A program made the position numbers and the translations under genes. A model generated the notes under the pieces. The model saw only the letters and a program-made list of their open reading frames with translations. It was not told the origin of the DNA and searched no databases. A DNA stretch of 64,000 nucleotides, taken from Anaerosporobacter faecicola. Lineage in GTDB: Bacteria; Bacillota; Clostridia; Lachnospirales; Lachnospiraceae. The DNA is taken from positions 81,887-145,886 of the forward strand of contig NZ_JAAQRO010000032.1 in NCBI RefSeq assembly GCF_012070565.1. The letters run 5' to 3'. Shown piece after piece: positions 44,983 to 52,515 of the stretch. Within the stretch, counting starts at the first letter, position 1, and every line of letters starts with the position of its first letter.

Positions 44983-45498
44983 ATGAATTTTGAATTAAGA
45001 AAGTGGAAAGTAGAAGATGCAGAGGATGTAGCTTTCTTTGCCAATAACAAGAAAATTGCAGATAACTTGAGGAATGTATTCCCTTATCCTTATACTTTAG
45101 AGGATGCCTTGGGTTATGTAACAAGTTGTGCAGAGAATACGGAGGAAAGACAAATCTGTCGTGCAATTGTAGTGGATGGCAGAGTGGTTGGAAGTGTTGG
45201 AATATTCCTTGGAAATGATGTTTATGAAAAAAGTGGAGAGATTGGATACTGGCTTGCAGAACAGTATTGGAGAAAAGGAATTATGAGCCGTGCAGTGGGA
45301 CAACTTTGTAAAGAAGCATTTGAACGATTTGCTATTGAACGGATCTATTCAGAACCATTTGCATATAATATGGGGTCTCGTGGTGTACTTGAAAAGAATG
45401 GCTTTCAATTAGAAGGAGTTATGAGAAAAGGAGTTTGTAAGAATGGTAAGATCTTTGACTATTGTATGTACTCTCTTTTACGAGAAGATCTTGTGTAA
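44983..45498 (+). CDS. GNAT acetyltransferase, RimJ/RimL-like
   Basis: 171 residues: ELRKWKVEDAEDVAFFANNKKIADNLRNVFPYPYT start as in RimJ/RimL, then EIGYWLAEQYWRKGIMSRAV (acetyl-CoA motif A) and the SRGVLEKNGFQLEG block. Acetylates an unknown amine, possibly a ribosomal protein N-terminus or a small molecule. GAAAGGAATGG upstream. Confidence 0.88.
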   Translation: MNFELRKWKVEDAEDVAFFANNKKIADNLRNVFPYPYTLEDALGYVTSCAENTEERQICRAIVVDGRVVGSVGIFLGNDVYEKSGEIGYWLAEQYWRKGIMSRAVGQLCKEAFERFAIERIYSEPFAYNMGSRGVLEKNGFQLEGVMRKGVCKNGKIFDYCMYSLLREDLV

Positions 45499-45653
45499 AC
45501 TCGATTCAAAACTCTATATCTTTCATTAAACAATTTCCTATATTTTTCGATAAACATTTAAACTTGTAGAATAACATTGTACATAGTCATAAAAGTATAA
45601 TTACTGATTTAGACAGATGAGGGCTGATAGCAATAGCAATGTGGTTCGCATTA

Positions 45654-45681
45654 TAAACATTTTTTGGATTAGAACCGATAA
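45654..45681 (+). promoter_or_regulatory. candidate sigma-28 (sigma-D) promoter
   Basis: TAAA (45654-45657), 16 bases, ACCGATAA (45674-45681). This matches the flagellar TAAA-N14/16-GCCGATAA pattern except the first base of the -10. It lies 130-160 bases upstream of the FliD-like gene. Confidence 0.45.
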
Positions 45682-45708
45682 TAATAGAAAGGCATAGCCT
45701 TTTGCGTG

Positions 45709-45771
45709 CTTTAACAGGAAAGTCCTCCAACTTTCCGATTAAAGAAACCATCTGGGGGATGCGCACTCGCA
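45709..45771. repeat. dispersed hairpin-plus-tail repeat, copy 3
   Basis: Arms CTTTAACAGGAAAGT (45709-45723) and ACTTTCCGATTAAAG (45730-45744), two mismatches, then the tail TCTGGGGGATGCGCACTCGC (45751-45770). Confidence 0.65.
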
Positions 45772-45814
45772 ATGATATTTTCAACGCTCAATTTACGGAA
45801 AGGAGGAAGTAGAG

Positions 45815-46591
45815 ATGAGCAATTATTTTATGAATCTATTCGGTAATACTAATTCAAACAGTAGTATGAATTTCTTCAACAACATTGGAGAATATTCCAG
45901 TATTACAAACGGAGCATATGGCAAGTTGCTACGTTCCTATTATAGTAAAGTAGGAGCCAATCAGGAAAGTTCCTCAGCAGCTAGTCAGATCTTGAACTCC
46001 AATTCAAGTACCTTTACCAATTCCACTTCTACTGCGGTTTCAAGTAAGGAAGCAAAGGCAGTAAAAGAAGAGACGGATGCTCTAAAAGAATCAGCCCAAG
46101 CGTTAACGACTACAGGTGACAAGTCACTCTTTATCAAGAAGGAAGTTACCACCACAGACGAAAAGACGGGAGAAAAATCAACCTCTATGCAGTATGATAA
46201 GGATAAGATTGTAAATGCTGTGAAATCTTTTGTAACAGATTATAATAGTACCCTTGATTCGGTAGATGACCTATCTAATAAAAATGTCTCTCGTACCGCT
46301 TCTTATATGACAAAGCAAACAGAGATCTATAAGAAGAGTTTGGATAAAGTGGGAATTACAATTGGGACAGACAATACCTTGACAGTGAATGAAGACAAAC
46401 TAAAGAATGCAGACATGAACATGGTAAAGAATTTGTTCAATGGCTCCTATTCATTTGCTTCACAAACATCACAAAAAGCAAGTCAATTACAGCAGGCAAC
46501 AACAATCGCAGCAAACAATAGTTATCTCTATAATGGTACAGGAAGTTATACGTCAACGAATTTTTATAGCACCTTTAATCGTTATTTCTAA
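45815..46591 (+). CDS. FliD C-terminal-like orphan protein
   Basis: 258 residues, rich in Ser, Asn and Thr, without signal peptide or membrane segment. Residues about 130-225 (KIVNAVKSFVTDYNSTLDSVDDL, LDKVGITIGTDNTLTVNEDKLKNA, VKNLFNGSYSFA) follow the pattern of the FliD/flagellar-cap C-terminal domain. The usual FliD N-terminal coiled domain and most of the middle are missing. AAAGGAGG precedes the ATG. No other flagellar gene is in the window. A sigma-28-like promoter upstream and a chemoreceptor gene downstream support a motility link. Could be an exported minor filament protein or a chaperone-like part; not certain. Confidence 0.6.
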   Translation: MSNYFMNLFGNTNSNSSMNFFNNIGEYSSITNGAYGKLLRSYYSKVGANQESSSAASQILNSNSSTFTNSTSTAVSSKEAKAVKEETDALKESAQALTTTGDKSLFIKKEVTTTDEKTGEKSTSMQYDKDKIVNAVKSFVTDYNSTLDSVDDLSNKNVSRTASYMTKQTEIYKKSLDKVGITIGTDNTLTVNEDKLKNADMNMVKNLFNGSYSFASQTSQKASQLQQATTIAANNSYLYNGTGSYTSTNFYSTFNRYF

Positions 46592-46612
46592 CGATAAAGA
46601 GGATCGAGATGT

Positions 46613-46660
46613 TAAAAGCGGTTTTCACAGAATATACAATTTTGTGAAAATCGCTTTTTT
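46613..46660 (+). terminator. terminator of the FliD-like gene
   Basis: AAAAGCGgTTTTCACA pairs with TGTGAAAAtCGCTTTT, one mismatch, then T-runs. Confidence 0.88.
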
Positions 46661-46829
46661 GATCTTTTTTACACTTTCTAGAAATAATGTGTAAATGCTT
46701 ATAATAATATTATTAAAATTCTCAAAATGATATTAATTGAAAATATATTTGAAAAATATAGTAAGGTGTATTAATATATATATATAAACGTATATTGTTT
46801 CCTAAATTTGAATGCGACGTGTTAATCAG

Positions 46830-46904
46830 CTTTCGTAAAGTTTAATATGGAAATTAAAGAACCAACTATAAGACGAAAGTGTTTTATCGTAGGTTCTTTA
46901 TTTT
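46830..46904 (+). promoter_or_regulatory. attenuator-like leader of the binding-protein/chemoreceptor operon
   Basis: A stem TAAAGAACC (46855-46863) / GGTTCTTTA (46892-46900) with inner ATAAGAC / GTTTTAT pairing and a following TTTT looks like an intrinsic terminator only about 30 bases before the start codon. Upstream CTTTCGT (46830-46836) can pair with ACGAAAG (46873-46879) inside it, so an alternative fold exists. No known riboswitch core recognised. Confidence 0.4.
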
Positions 46905-46931
46905 GAATAAAATGTAAAGGAGCGTGTACTA

Positions 46932-47972
46932 ATGAAGAAAAAAATACATTTTGCATTTCTATTTATTGCATTGGTATTTTTGACAGCTTGTACAAAAGAA
47001 AATGTCAATGAGCCAGAGGAAAAAACGATGGTAAAAGAGGAACAATCATCAGAAAAGCTGGTCGTTTATTCGCCACATTCCATTGACATTCAATGGACAA
47101 TCGTTAATGCGTTTGAAGAAAAAACAGGTATTGACGTTGAAGTTGTTAGTAAAGGAACAGGGGATTTAATAGCAAAAATAAAGGAAGAATCCGGGGATCC
47201 AAAAGCAGATATAATGTGGGGGGGAACCGTTGCATTATTGAATTCAAACAAAGATTGTTTTGAAAAATATTTCTGCAAGAATGAAAACAATATCTTTGAT
47301 GCATATAAAAATACTTCTGGATATGTTACTTCTTTTACCCTAGTACCAAGTGTACTTATAGTAAATACAGATTTGGCAAAAGATATTGAAATTACAGGAT
47401 ATGAAGATTTACTAAAGCCAGAACTAAAGGGGAAAATTGCAAATTGCGATCCGGAAAAGTCATCCTCATCGTATGAACAGGTCATTAATATTCTTAATGC
47501 AATGGGAAAAGGAAATCCTGAAGATGGCTGGGAGTATTTGCAGAAATTAATTGATAATCTAGATGGACAGTTATTAACGAGTTCCTCATCCGTCTATAAA
47601 TCAGTAGTTGAAGGAAAAAACATCGTTGGATTAACCTATGAGGAAGGGGCAATATCCAATATTATAGATGGTGCTCCGGTAAATGTAGTATATATGAAAG
47701 AAGGAGTAATCTGTAGAGCAGATGGAGTGGCAATTGTTAAAAATGCAAAAAATATAGAAAATGCAAAAAAGTTTATTGACTTTGTTACGAGTGAAGAAGC
47801 GCAACAATTAGTAACACAAAAACTTAGTCGACGGAGTATTCGTGATGATGTTGCACCATTAAAGGGAGTAAAAGATTATTCGGAGATTAACATAATCGAA
47901 GATGATGTTAATTGGGCTACTGAAAATAAAGATAGTATCTTGGAAAGATTTCATTCGAGTATTAGCAAGTAA
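46932..47972 (+). CDS. solute-binding lipoprotein (iron/polyamine-type family 1)
   Basis: 346 residues. Lipobox LTAC with Cys20. The mature protein follows the AfuA/FutA/phosphonate-type periplasmic-binding fold: KLVVYSPHSIDIQWTIVNAFEEKTGIDVEVVSKGTGDLIAKIK, then ADIMWGGTVALL and a C-terminal EGVICRADGVAIVKNAKN...AKKFIDFVTSEEAQQ. No ABC permease or ATPase gene lies beside it; instead a chemoreceptor gene follows after 20 bases. It therefore probably delivers a ligand signal to that receptor rather than to a transporter. Confidence 0.85.
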   Translation: MKKKIHFAFLFIALVFLTACTKENVNEPEEKTMVKEEQSSEKLVVYSPHSIDIQWTIVNAFEEKTGIDVEVVSKGTGDLIAKIKEESGDPKADIMWGGTVALLNSNKDCFEKYFCKNENNIFDAYKNTSGYVTSFTLVPSVLIVNTDLAKDIEITGYEDLLKPELKGKIANCDPEKSSSSYEQVINILNAMGKGNPEDGWEYLQKLIDNLDGQLLTSSSSVYKSVVEGKNIVGLTYEEGAISNIIDGAPVNVVYMKEGVICRADGVAIVKNAKNIENAKKFIDFVTSEEAQQLVTQKLSRRSIRDDVAPLKGVKDYSEINIIEDDVNWATENKDSILERFHSSISK

Positions 47973-47992
47973 ATAACGAAAAGGGGAAAAAT

Positions 47993-49681
47993 ATGGAGAA
48001 AAATACACAAGATAACAGTTTATACAAAAAAATTAAAAACTTATTCATACAAGAAAAACTTATTAATCGAGTAGCGTTTAGCATTGCCTTTATTATAATT
48101 ATTGCAGTTATTGTGCTAAATCGATGGTCATATGCGAAGTTTGGTTTACTTCAAGGAGAAATTGGACTTTATAAGGTTGAATTTACGAAATTACAAGAAC
48201 AAATCGAAACCCTTTTAGGTACCTCAATTGACGAACAAGGAGAAATTAGAACGAATATTGAACAATTAGAAAATAGTATTCGTCAAAAACAAAAAACAAT
48301 TGGAAAAGACATAATTTCATCAAAGTGTGAAAAAACATTTATGGCGATGAAAGAGAATATGAATACATATGAGACGTATATTGATAAAATTCTTTCTTTT
48401 GAGGATGAATCAAAAAAATACAACTCAAAAAAAATATATAATAATGAATTAGCAGAGACAGAAGACTTAGTGGATATAAATATCGAAGAATTATTAGAAG
48501 AGATGGGAAATATCGGTAACAAAACAATTAATATAGAAAGTTTGTTTTCTATTACACTTGCAGTATTAATATTTGTTTCCGTTTTTGTAATCTCGCAAAA
48601 ACTACAGAAAAAAATGAATCGTACCATTGATAATACATTTAAACCGCTACAAGAATTAACAGTTGTTGCAAGAGAAATAAGAAATGGTAATTTACATATT
48701 GATATTAATAATTATGGTAATAATGAGATCGGTGATTTTGCATTTGCATTATCAGAGACGATCAGTTCTATAAATAATTACATAGAAGATATTTCAGATC
48801 ATCTTCAAAGAATGATGAATCGAGATTTTTCATCTCAAATACAGAAGGAATACATTGGAGATTTCAGCTCTCTTCGCGAGTCAATGGAGCAGATATTGCT
48901 ATTCATGAATAATCTATTAAGACAAATCGACAATGCTACACTAGCTGTTAACTCTAGTGCTGGACAAATTCAGGAAGTATCTAAGACGTTGGCTGAAGAT
49001 ACTTGTAAACAAACAGAAAGTATCATCGATATAACGGAAGTTATGGAACAAGTATTACAGCATGCACAAAATAATGAAGATTTGTGTCAGCAAGCGAATA
49101 AAGTTACACAGGAGGCAAAAAATGTAACAATCGAAGGTCGGGAACAAATGCAATATATGATTGCATCCATGGAAAACATCAATACAATGAGTAATCAAAT
49201 TGCAACCGTTATGAAGAGTATATTTGAAATTGCCGATCAAACATCCTTGTTAGCTTTGAATGCATCAATTGAAGCAGCTCGTGCGGGGGAAGCTGGAAGA
49301 GGTTTTGCGGTTGTTGCATCTGAAGTATCCCAATTAGCAGAACAATGTTCTGATGCAGCTAAGAAAACGGAAACGATGATTAAAGAAACATTAGATGCAA
49401 TAAAGAAAGGAAATAAAGAAGCTGAAAAAACAGAAACTTCCTTCCAAACAACCGTATCTAATATTGAAATGGTTGCAAACTATGTAGAACAAATCATGGA
49501 AGCAAGTAATACCCAGCAAATAAAAGTTGCGAAAGCAGTAAATGAAATTAATAAAGTTAGTGCTATTACAAGTGAAAATACGAGTAGAGCAGAGGAGAGT
49601 ACGGCAACTAGTGAATTATTAGCAGGACAAGCAGATGGTTTGAAAACGATATTAGATACCATTCATTTTAATAAGAATTAG
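47993..49681 (+). CDS. methyl-accepting chemotaxis protein
   Basis: 562 residues: TM1 about 27-45, an outside helical domain of about 135 residues, TM2 about 181-200, HAMP (about 203-255), then a long cytoplasmic coiled-coil with the conserved hairpin tip EIADQTSLLALNASIEAARAGEAGRGFAVVA that contacts CheA and CheW. The small helical sensor domain is suited to contact a binding protein rather than to bind a ligand deeply. No cheA/W in the window. Co-transcribed with the preceding lipoprotein. Confidence 0.93.
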   Translation: MEKNTQDNSLYKKIKNLFIQEKLINRVAFSIAFIIIIAVIVLNRWSYAKFGLLQGEIGLYKVEFTKLQEQIETLLGTSIDEQGEIRTNIEQLENSIRQKQKTIGKDIISSKCEKTFMAMKENMNTYETYIDKILSFEDESKKYNSKKIYNNELAETEDLVDINIEELLEEMGNIGNKTINIESLFSITLAVLIFVSVFVISQKLQKKMNRTIDNTFKPLQELTVVAREIRNGNLHIDINNYGNNEIGDFAFALSETISSINNYIEDISDHLQRMMNRDFSSQIQKEYIGDFSSLRESMEQILLFMNNLLRQIDNATLAVNSSAGQIQEVSKTLAEDTCKQTESIIDITEVMEQVLQHAQNNEDLCQQANKVTQEAKNVTIEGREQMQYMIASMENINTMSNQIATVMKSIFEIADQTSLLALNASIEAARAGEAGRGFAVVASEVSQLAEQCSDAAKKTETMIKETLDAIKKGNKEAEKTETSFQTTVSNIEMVANYVEQIMEASNTQQIKVAKAVNEINKVSAITSENTSRAEESTATSELLAGQADGLKTILDTIHFNKN

Positions 49682-49705
49682 CTTTTTGGGGCTGATATTT
49701 ATACT

Positions 49706-49752
49706 GGACTTCTTATTTTGGAGGCATGAACTTCTGAATAAGAAGTCCTTTT
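49706..49752 (+). terminator. terminator of the chemoreceptor operon
   Basis: GGACTTCTTATT (49706-49717) pairs with AATAAGAAGTCC (49737-49748), followed by TTTT. Confidence 0.85.
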
Positions 49753-49887
49753 CTCTACCATTTTGTGGGTCTTTGTAGTAAAATATATGAAATGAGTTGC
49801 CCACTAGTAAACAGGTATAGATCATAGTTTTGTGGGTTTTTAACTGGTATATTACAATGAATAACATAAGGTAGAGAGGATTCACAG

Positions 49888-50562
49888 ATGGAGAAATATA
49901 GGATTGCAATTGTAGAAGATGACAAAACAATTCGTGAAGAATTAGGCTATATATTAGAGAATCAAGGGTATGAAGTGAAGTATGTACAAGAATTTCAGTA
50001 CATTGAGGAACAGATTCGTCAGATGAATCCACATCTAATCCTATTGGATATTAATCTCCCACAGGAAGATGGCTATCATGTGTGTATGCGGATTCGACGA
50101 TTTTCTTCTGTACCAATCATATTTGTTACAAGTCGTAATACGGATATGGATGAATTACAATCCCTAACACTTGGGGGAGATGATTACATAACAAAACCAT
50201 ACAATACATCCATTTTACTTGCACGGATCGAAAAACTTATACGACGCGTATATCATGAGAAAGCAAAGGAAGAAAAGTTGATTCATAAAGGAGTAGAACT
50301 CCAAGTGGAAACAGCAAAATTACAATATGGAGAGAAACAGGTAACGTTAACAAGAAACGAGTTATGTATTATGATATACCTGTTTCGACATGCGGGAAAG
50401 ATTTGTGCCCGTACGGATTTGATTGATTACCTTTGGGATCATGAAGGGTTTATTGATGACAATGCACTTAGCGTGAATATCACTCGAATAAGAGGAAAAT
50501 TAGCACAACTGGGTATACATGATTTTATCGAAACGAAACATCGACAAGGATATCTAATTTAG
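49888..50562 (+). CDS. response regulator, BceR-like
   Basis: 224 residues of the OmpR family: D11/D12, phospho-acceptor D54 (LILLDINLPQEDGY), Lys in YITKPYN, and a winged-helix output ending KHRQGYLI. First gene of the RR-kinase-ABC module that follows. Its likely target is the operator at 51593-51606 before the ABC genes. Confidence 0.92.
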   Translation: MEKYRIAIVEDDKTIREELGYILENQGYEVKYVQEFQYIEEQIRQMNPHLILLDINLPQEDGYHVCMRIRRFSSVPIIFVTSRNTDMDELQSLTLGGDDYITKPYNTSILLARIEKLIRRVYHEKAKEEKLIHKGVELQVETAKLQYGEKQVTLTRNELCIMIYLFRHAGKICARTDLIDYLWDHEGFIDDNALSVNITRIRGKLAQLGIHDFIETKHRQGYLI

Positions 50563-50586
50563 GAAAGGTTTAGGAAGAGAGACGTT

Positions 50587-51582
50587 ATGAAAGTATATGA
50601 GTTCCTTAAAGATAAAGTTTTGGTAATCATATTGAATTTTAGTGGTTATCTAGCGCTATCCCTCTATCTTTATATGTGTGGATTTCCTTTACAAGGAATC
50701 TTATTAATCGGAGGCTGCCATGGCGGTATTCTGCTTTGTTCACTTGTATATACCTATATCAAGAGAACAAAGTATATGTCTGTCCTACTCAAAAATCTGG
50801 AAGCATTAGACAAGAAATATCTCCTAACGGATGTTTGGAAACAGCCACAAACATACGAAGACCAGTTGTACTATACCATATTACGGAGATGTAATAAATC
50901 CATGCTTGAGGAGATTCTAAAACAAAAGCATGTACATGAGGAGTATCAGGAATATATTGAGCAATGGGTTCATGAGGTAAAGACACCAATCGCAGCAATG
51001 AAATTATTAGTGGAGAATGGAAAAGAACAAGAAGTTAACAGCCAAAGAGCGATATTTCGTAAATTACTATTGGAACTAGAGCATATGGAGCATGATGTTG
51101 AACAGGTATTATATTATGCTAGAAGTGAAGCAGTAGCAAAAGATTATCTGATTCGAGAAACAGATCTGCATGAAATTGTCAATCAGGCAATACGGGATAA
51201 TAAACAGCTATTAATTCAATCTGGAGTATCGGTGGAGTCTTCCTGTCATGCATTCGTCATAGCAGATCGAAAATGGGTTGCGTATATACTTAGCCAATGT
51301 ATACAAAATGCGGTGGCTTACGAATCAACAACGATTACTTTTTCCATAAAAACAGAAGGAGTTCATACCACCTTATACATGGAAGACAATGGGGTGGGAA
51401 TAAAAGAGGAGGAACTCCCACGAATCTTTGAAAAAGGGTTTACTGGAACCAATGGAAGGGTCAACGAAAAATCAACAGGGATTGGGCTCTACATATGTAG
51501 TCATTTATGCGACAAAATGAATATTCAGATTAAGGTTGTTTCACAAGAAGGGAAGGGTTCTATCTTTTCTTTCACATTCTAA
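50587..51582 (+). CDS. sensor histidine kinase, BceS-like (intramembrane-sensing)
   Basis: 331 residues. Two closely spaced membrane helices at the N-terminus (about 10-30 and 37-57) with almost no outside loop, as in BceS-type kinases that sense through the ABC permease. H-box WVHEVKTPIAAMKLL with H129, then N-box QNAV, G1 EDNGVGI and the GIGLYI block. Cognate kinase of the preceding regulator. Confidence 0.92.
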   Translation: MKVYEFLKDKVLVIILNFSGYLALSLYLYMCGFPLQGILLIGGCHGGILLCSLVYTYIKRTKYMSVLLKNLEALDKKYLLTDVWKQPQTYEDQLYYTILRRCNKSMLEEILKQKHVHEEYQEYIEQWVHEVKTPIAAMKLLVENGKEQEVNSQRAIFRKLLLELEHMEHDVEQVLYYARSEAVAKDYLIRETDLHEIVNQAIRDNKQLLIQSGVSVESSCHAFVIADRKWVAYILSQCIQNAVAYESTTITFSIKTEGVHTTLYMEDNGVGIKEEELPRIFEKGFTGTNGRVNEKSTGIGLYICSHLCDKMNIQIKVVSQEGKGSIFSFTF

Positions 51583-51592
51583 AGATAAGTTC

Positions 51593-51606
51593 TTACAAAA
51601 CTGTAA
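51593..51606 (+). promoter_or_regulatory. BceR-type operator
   Basis: TTACA-N4-TGTAA (51593-51597, 51602-51606) matches the published BceR-group inverted-repeat consensus TNACA-N4-TGTAA without a mismatch. It lies within a longer AGTTCTTACA / TGTAAGAACT palindrome (51588-51611). A further TGTAAG follows at 51613. It is about 140 bases upstream of bceA. Confidence 0.85.
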
Positions 51607-51747
51607 GAACTTTGTAAGCAGAAGTGATACACTGGTTCTAAGAAAAGGGGTAGGATATAACTCATCGGATTCTTTTCTTTTTCAATGAAAAGGAAACAGG
51701 GATTAGAGATCAACGCCAAAATAGGTTTGGATAGAAAGGATGAGTTT

Positions 51748-52515
51748 ATGAGTAGGTTATTACGGGTCGAATCCGTTATGAAGTATTATGGAACAAAGAA
51801 TAATGTAACGAAAGCAGTGGATGATATTAGTTTTACGGTAAAACAAGGGGAATTCGTAGGAATTATGGGTGCCTCTGGTTCTGGAAAAACAACGTTATTG
51901 AATCTATTAGGTACCATAGATACGGTTAGTGCAGGTCATATCTATCTGCAGGAGAAGGATATTACGGAACTTGGAAAGAAAGAATTAGCAAGCTTTCGTC
52001 GTGAAAATCTAGGATTTATCTTTCAGGATTTTCAATTACTGGATACGTTAACCCTGGAAGAAAATATTGCATTTTCTTTGGCAATGAACCATATCGATAC
52101 CAAAAAGATTCCAATTAGAGTGGTAGAAGTAGCAAAGAAATTAGGAATTGAGGACATCTTATACAAATATCCATATGAAGTCTCTGGTGGGCAAAAACAG
52201 CGATGTGCTTGTGCAAGAGCAATCATTACCAACCCGAACCTAATTCTTGCGGACGAACCAACAGGTGCATTGGATTCTAAATCAGCGACTATGCTGCTTA
52301 AGACGATGAAGCAAATGAATGACCAATGGGATGCTACGATTATTATGGTTACCCATGATGCATTCTCTGCTAGTTATGCGGATCGAATCCTATTCCTGCG
52401 AGATGGACAGATCTTTAATGAAATAGTGAAAGGAAATCAAACAAGAAAACAGTTTTTTGATCAGATTCTGGATGTGATGTCTGTATTAGGAGGTGACATG
52501 CAGAATGTTCGCTAA
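51748..52515 (+). CDS. ABC transporter ATPase, BceA-like
   Basis: 255 residues: Walker A GASGSGKTT (41-49), signature SGGQKQR (146-152), Walker B LILADEPT (165-172), H-loop THDAF. Closest to MacB/BceA ATPases that pair with a large FtsX permease. The frame opens at 51685, but AAAGGATG sits before ATG 51748. Overlaps the permease gene by 11 bases. Part of a peptide-antibiotic (bacitracin/cationic peptide) detoxification complex. Confidence 0.93.
   Translation: MSRLLRVESVMKYYGTKNNVTKAVDDISFTVKQGEFVGIMGASGSGKTTLLNLLGTIDTVSAGHIYLQEKDITELGKKELASFRRENLGFIFQDFQLLDTLTLEENIAFSLAMNHIDTKKIPIRVVEVAKKLGIEDILYKYPYEVSGGQKQRCACARAIITNPNLILADEPTGALDSKSATMLLKTMKQMNDQWDATIIMVTHDAFSASYADRILFLRDGQIFNEIVKGNQTRKQFFDQILDVMSVLGGDMQNVR

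Larger units (their letters stand above)
45499..45814. other. intergenic region before the FliD-like gene
   Basis: Holds the candidate sigma-28 promoter (45654-45681) and copy 3 of the dispersed repeat (45709-45771), which would lie in the untranslated leader. Confidence 0.5.
46592..46931. other. intergenic region before the binding-protein gene
   Basis: Terminator at 46613-46660, then about 150 bases of very AT-rich DNA including a (TA)n run, then the attenuator-like structure at 46830-46904. Confidence 0.5.

Noticed and set aside
46801..46931. Possible c-di-GMP riboswitch before the binding-protein/chemoreceptor operon
   Set aside because: The conserved core of neither c-di-GMP class is present; only a generic attenuator-like structure remains.
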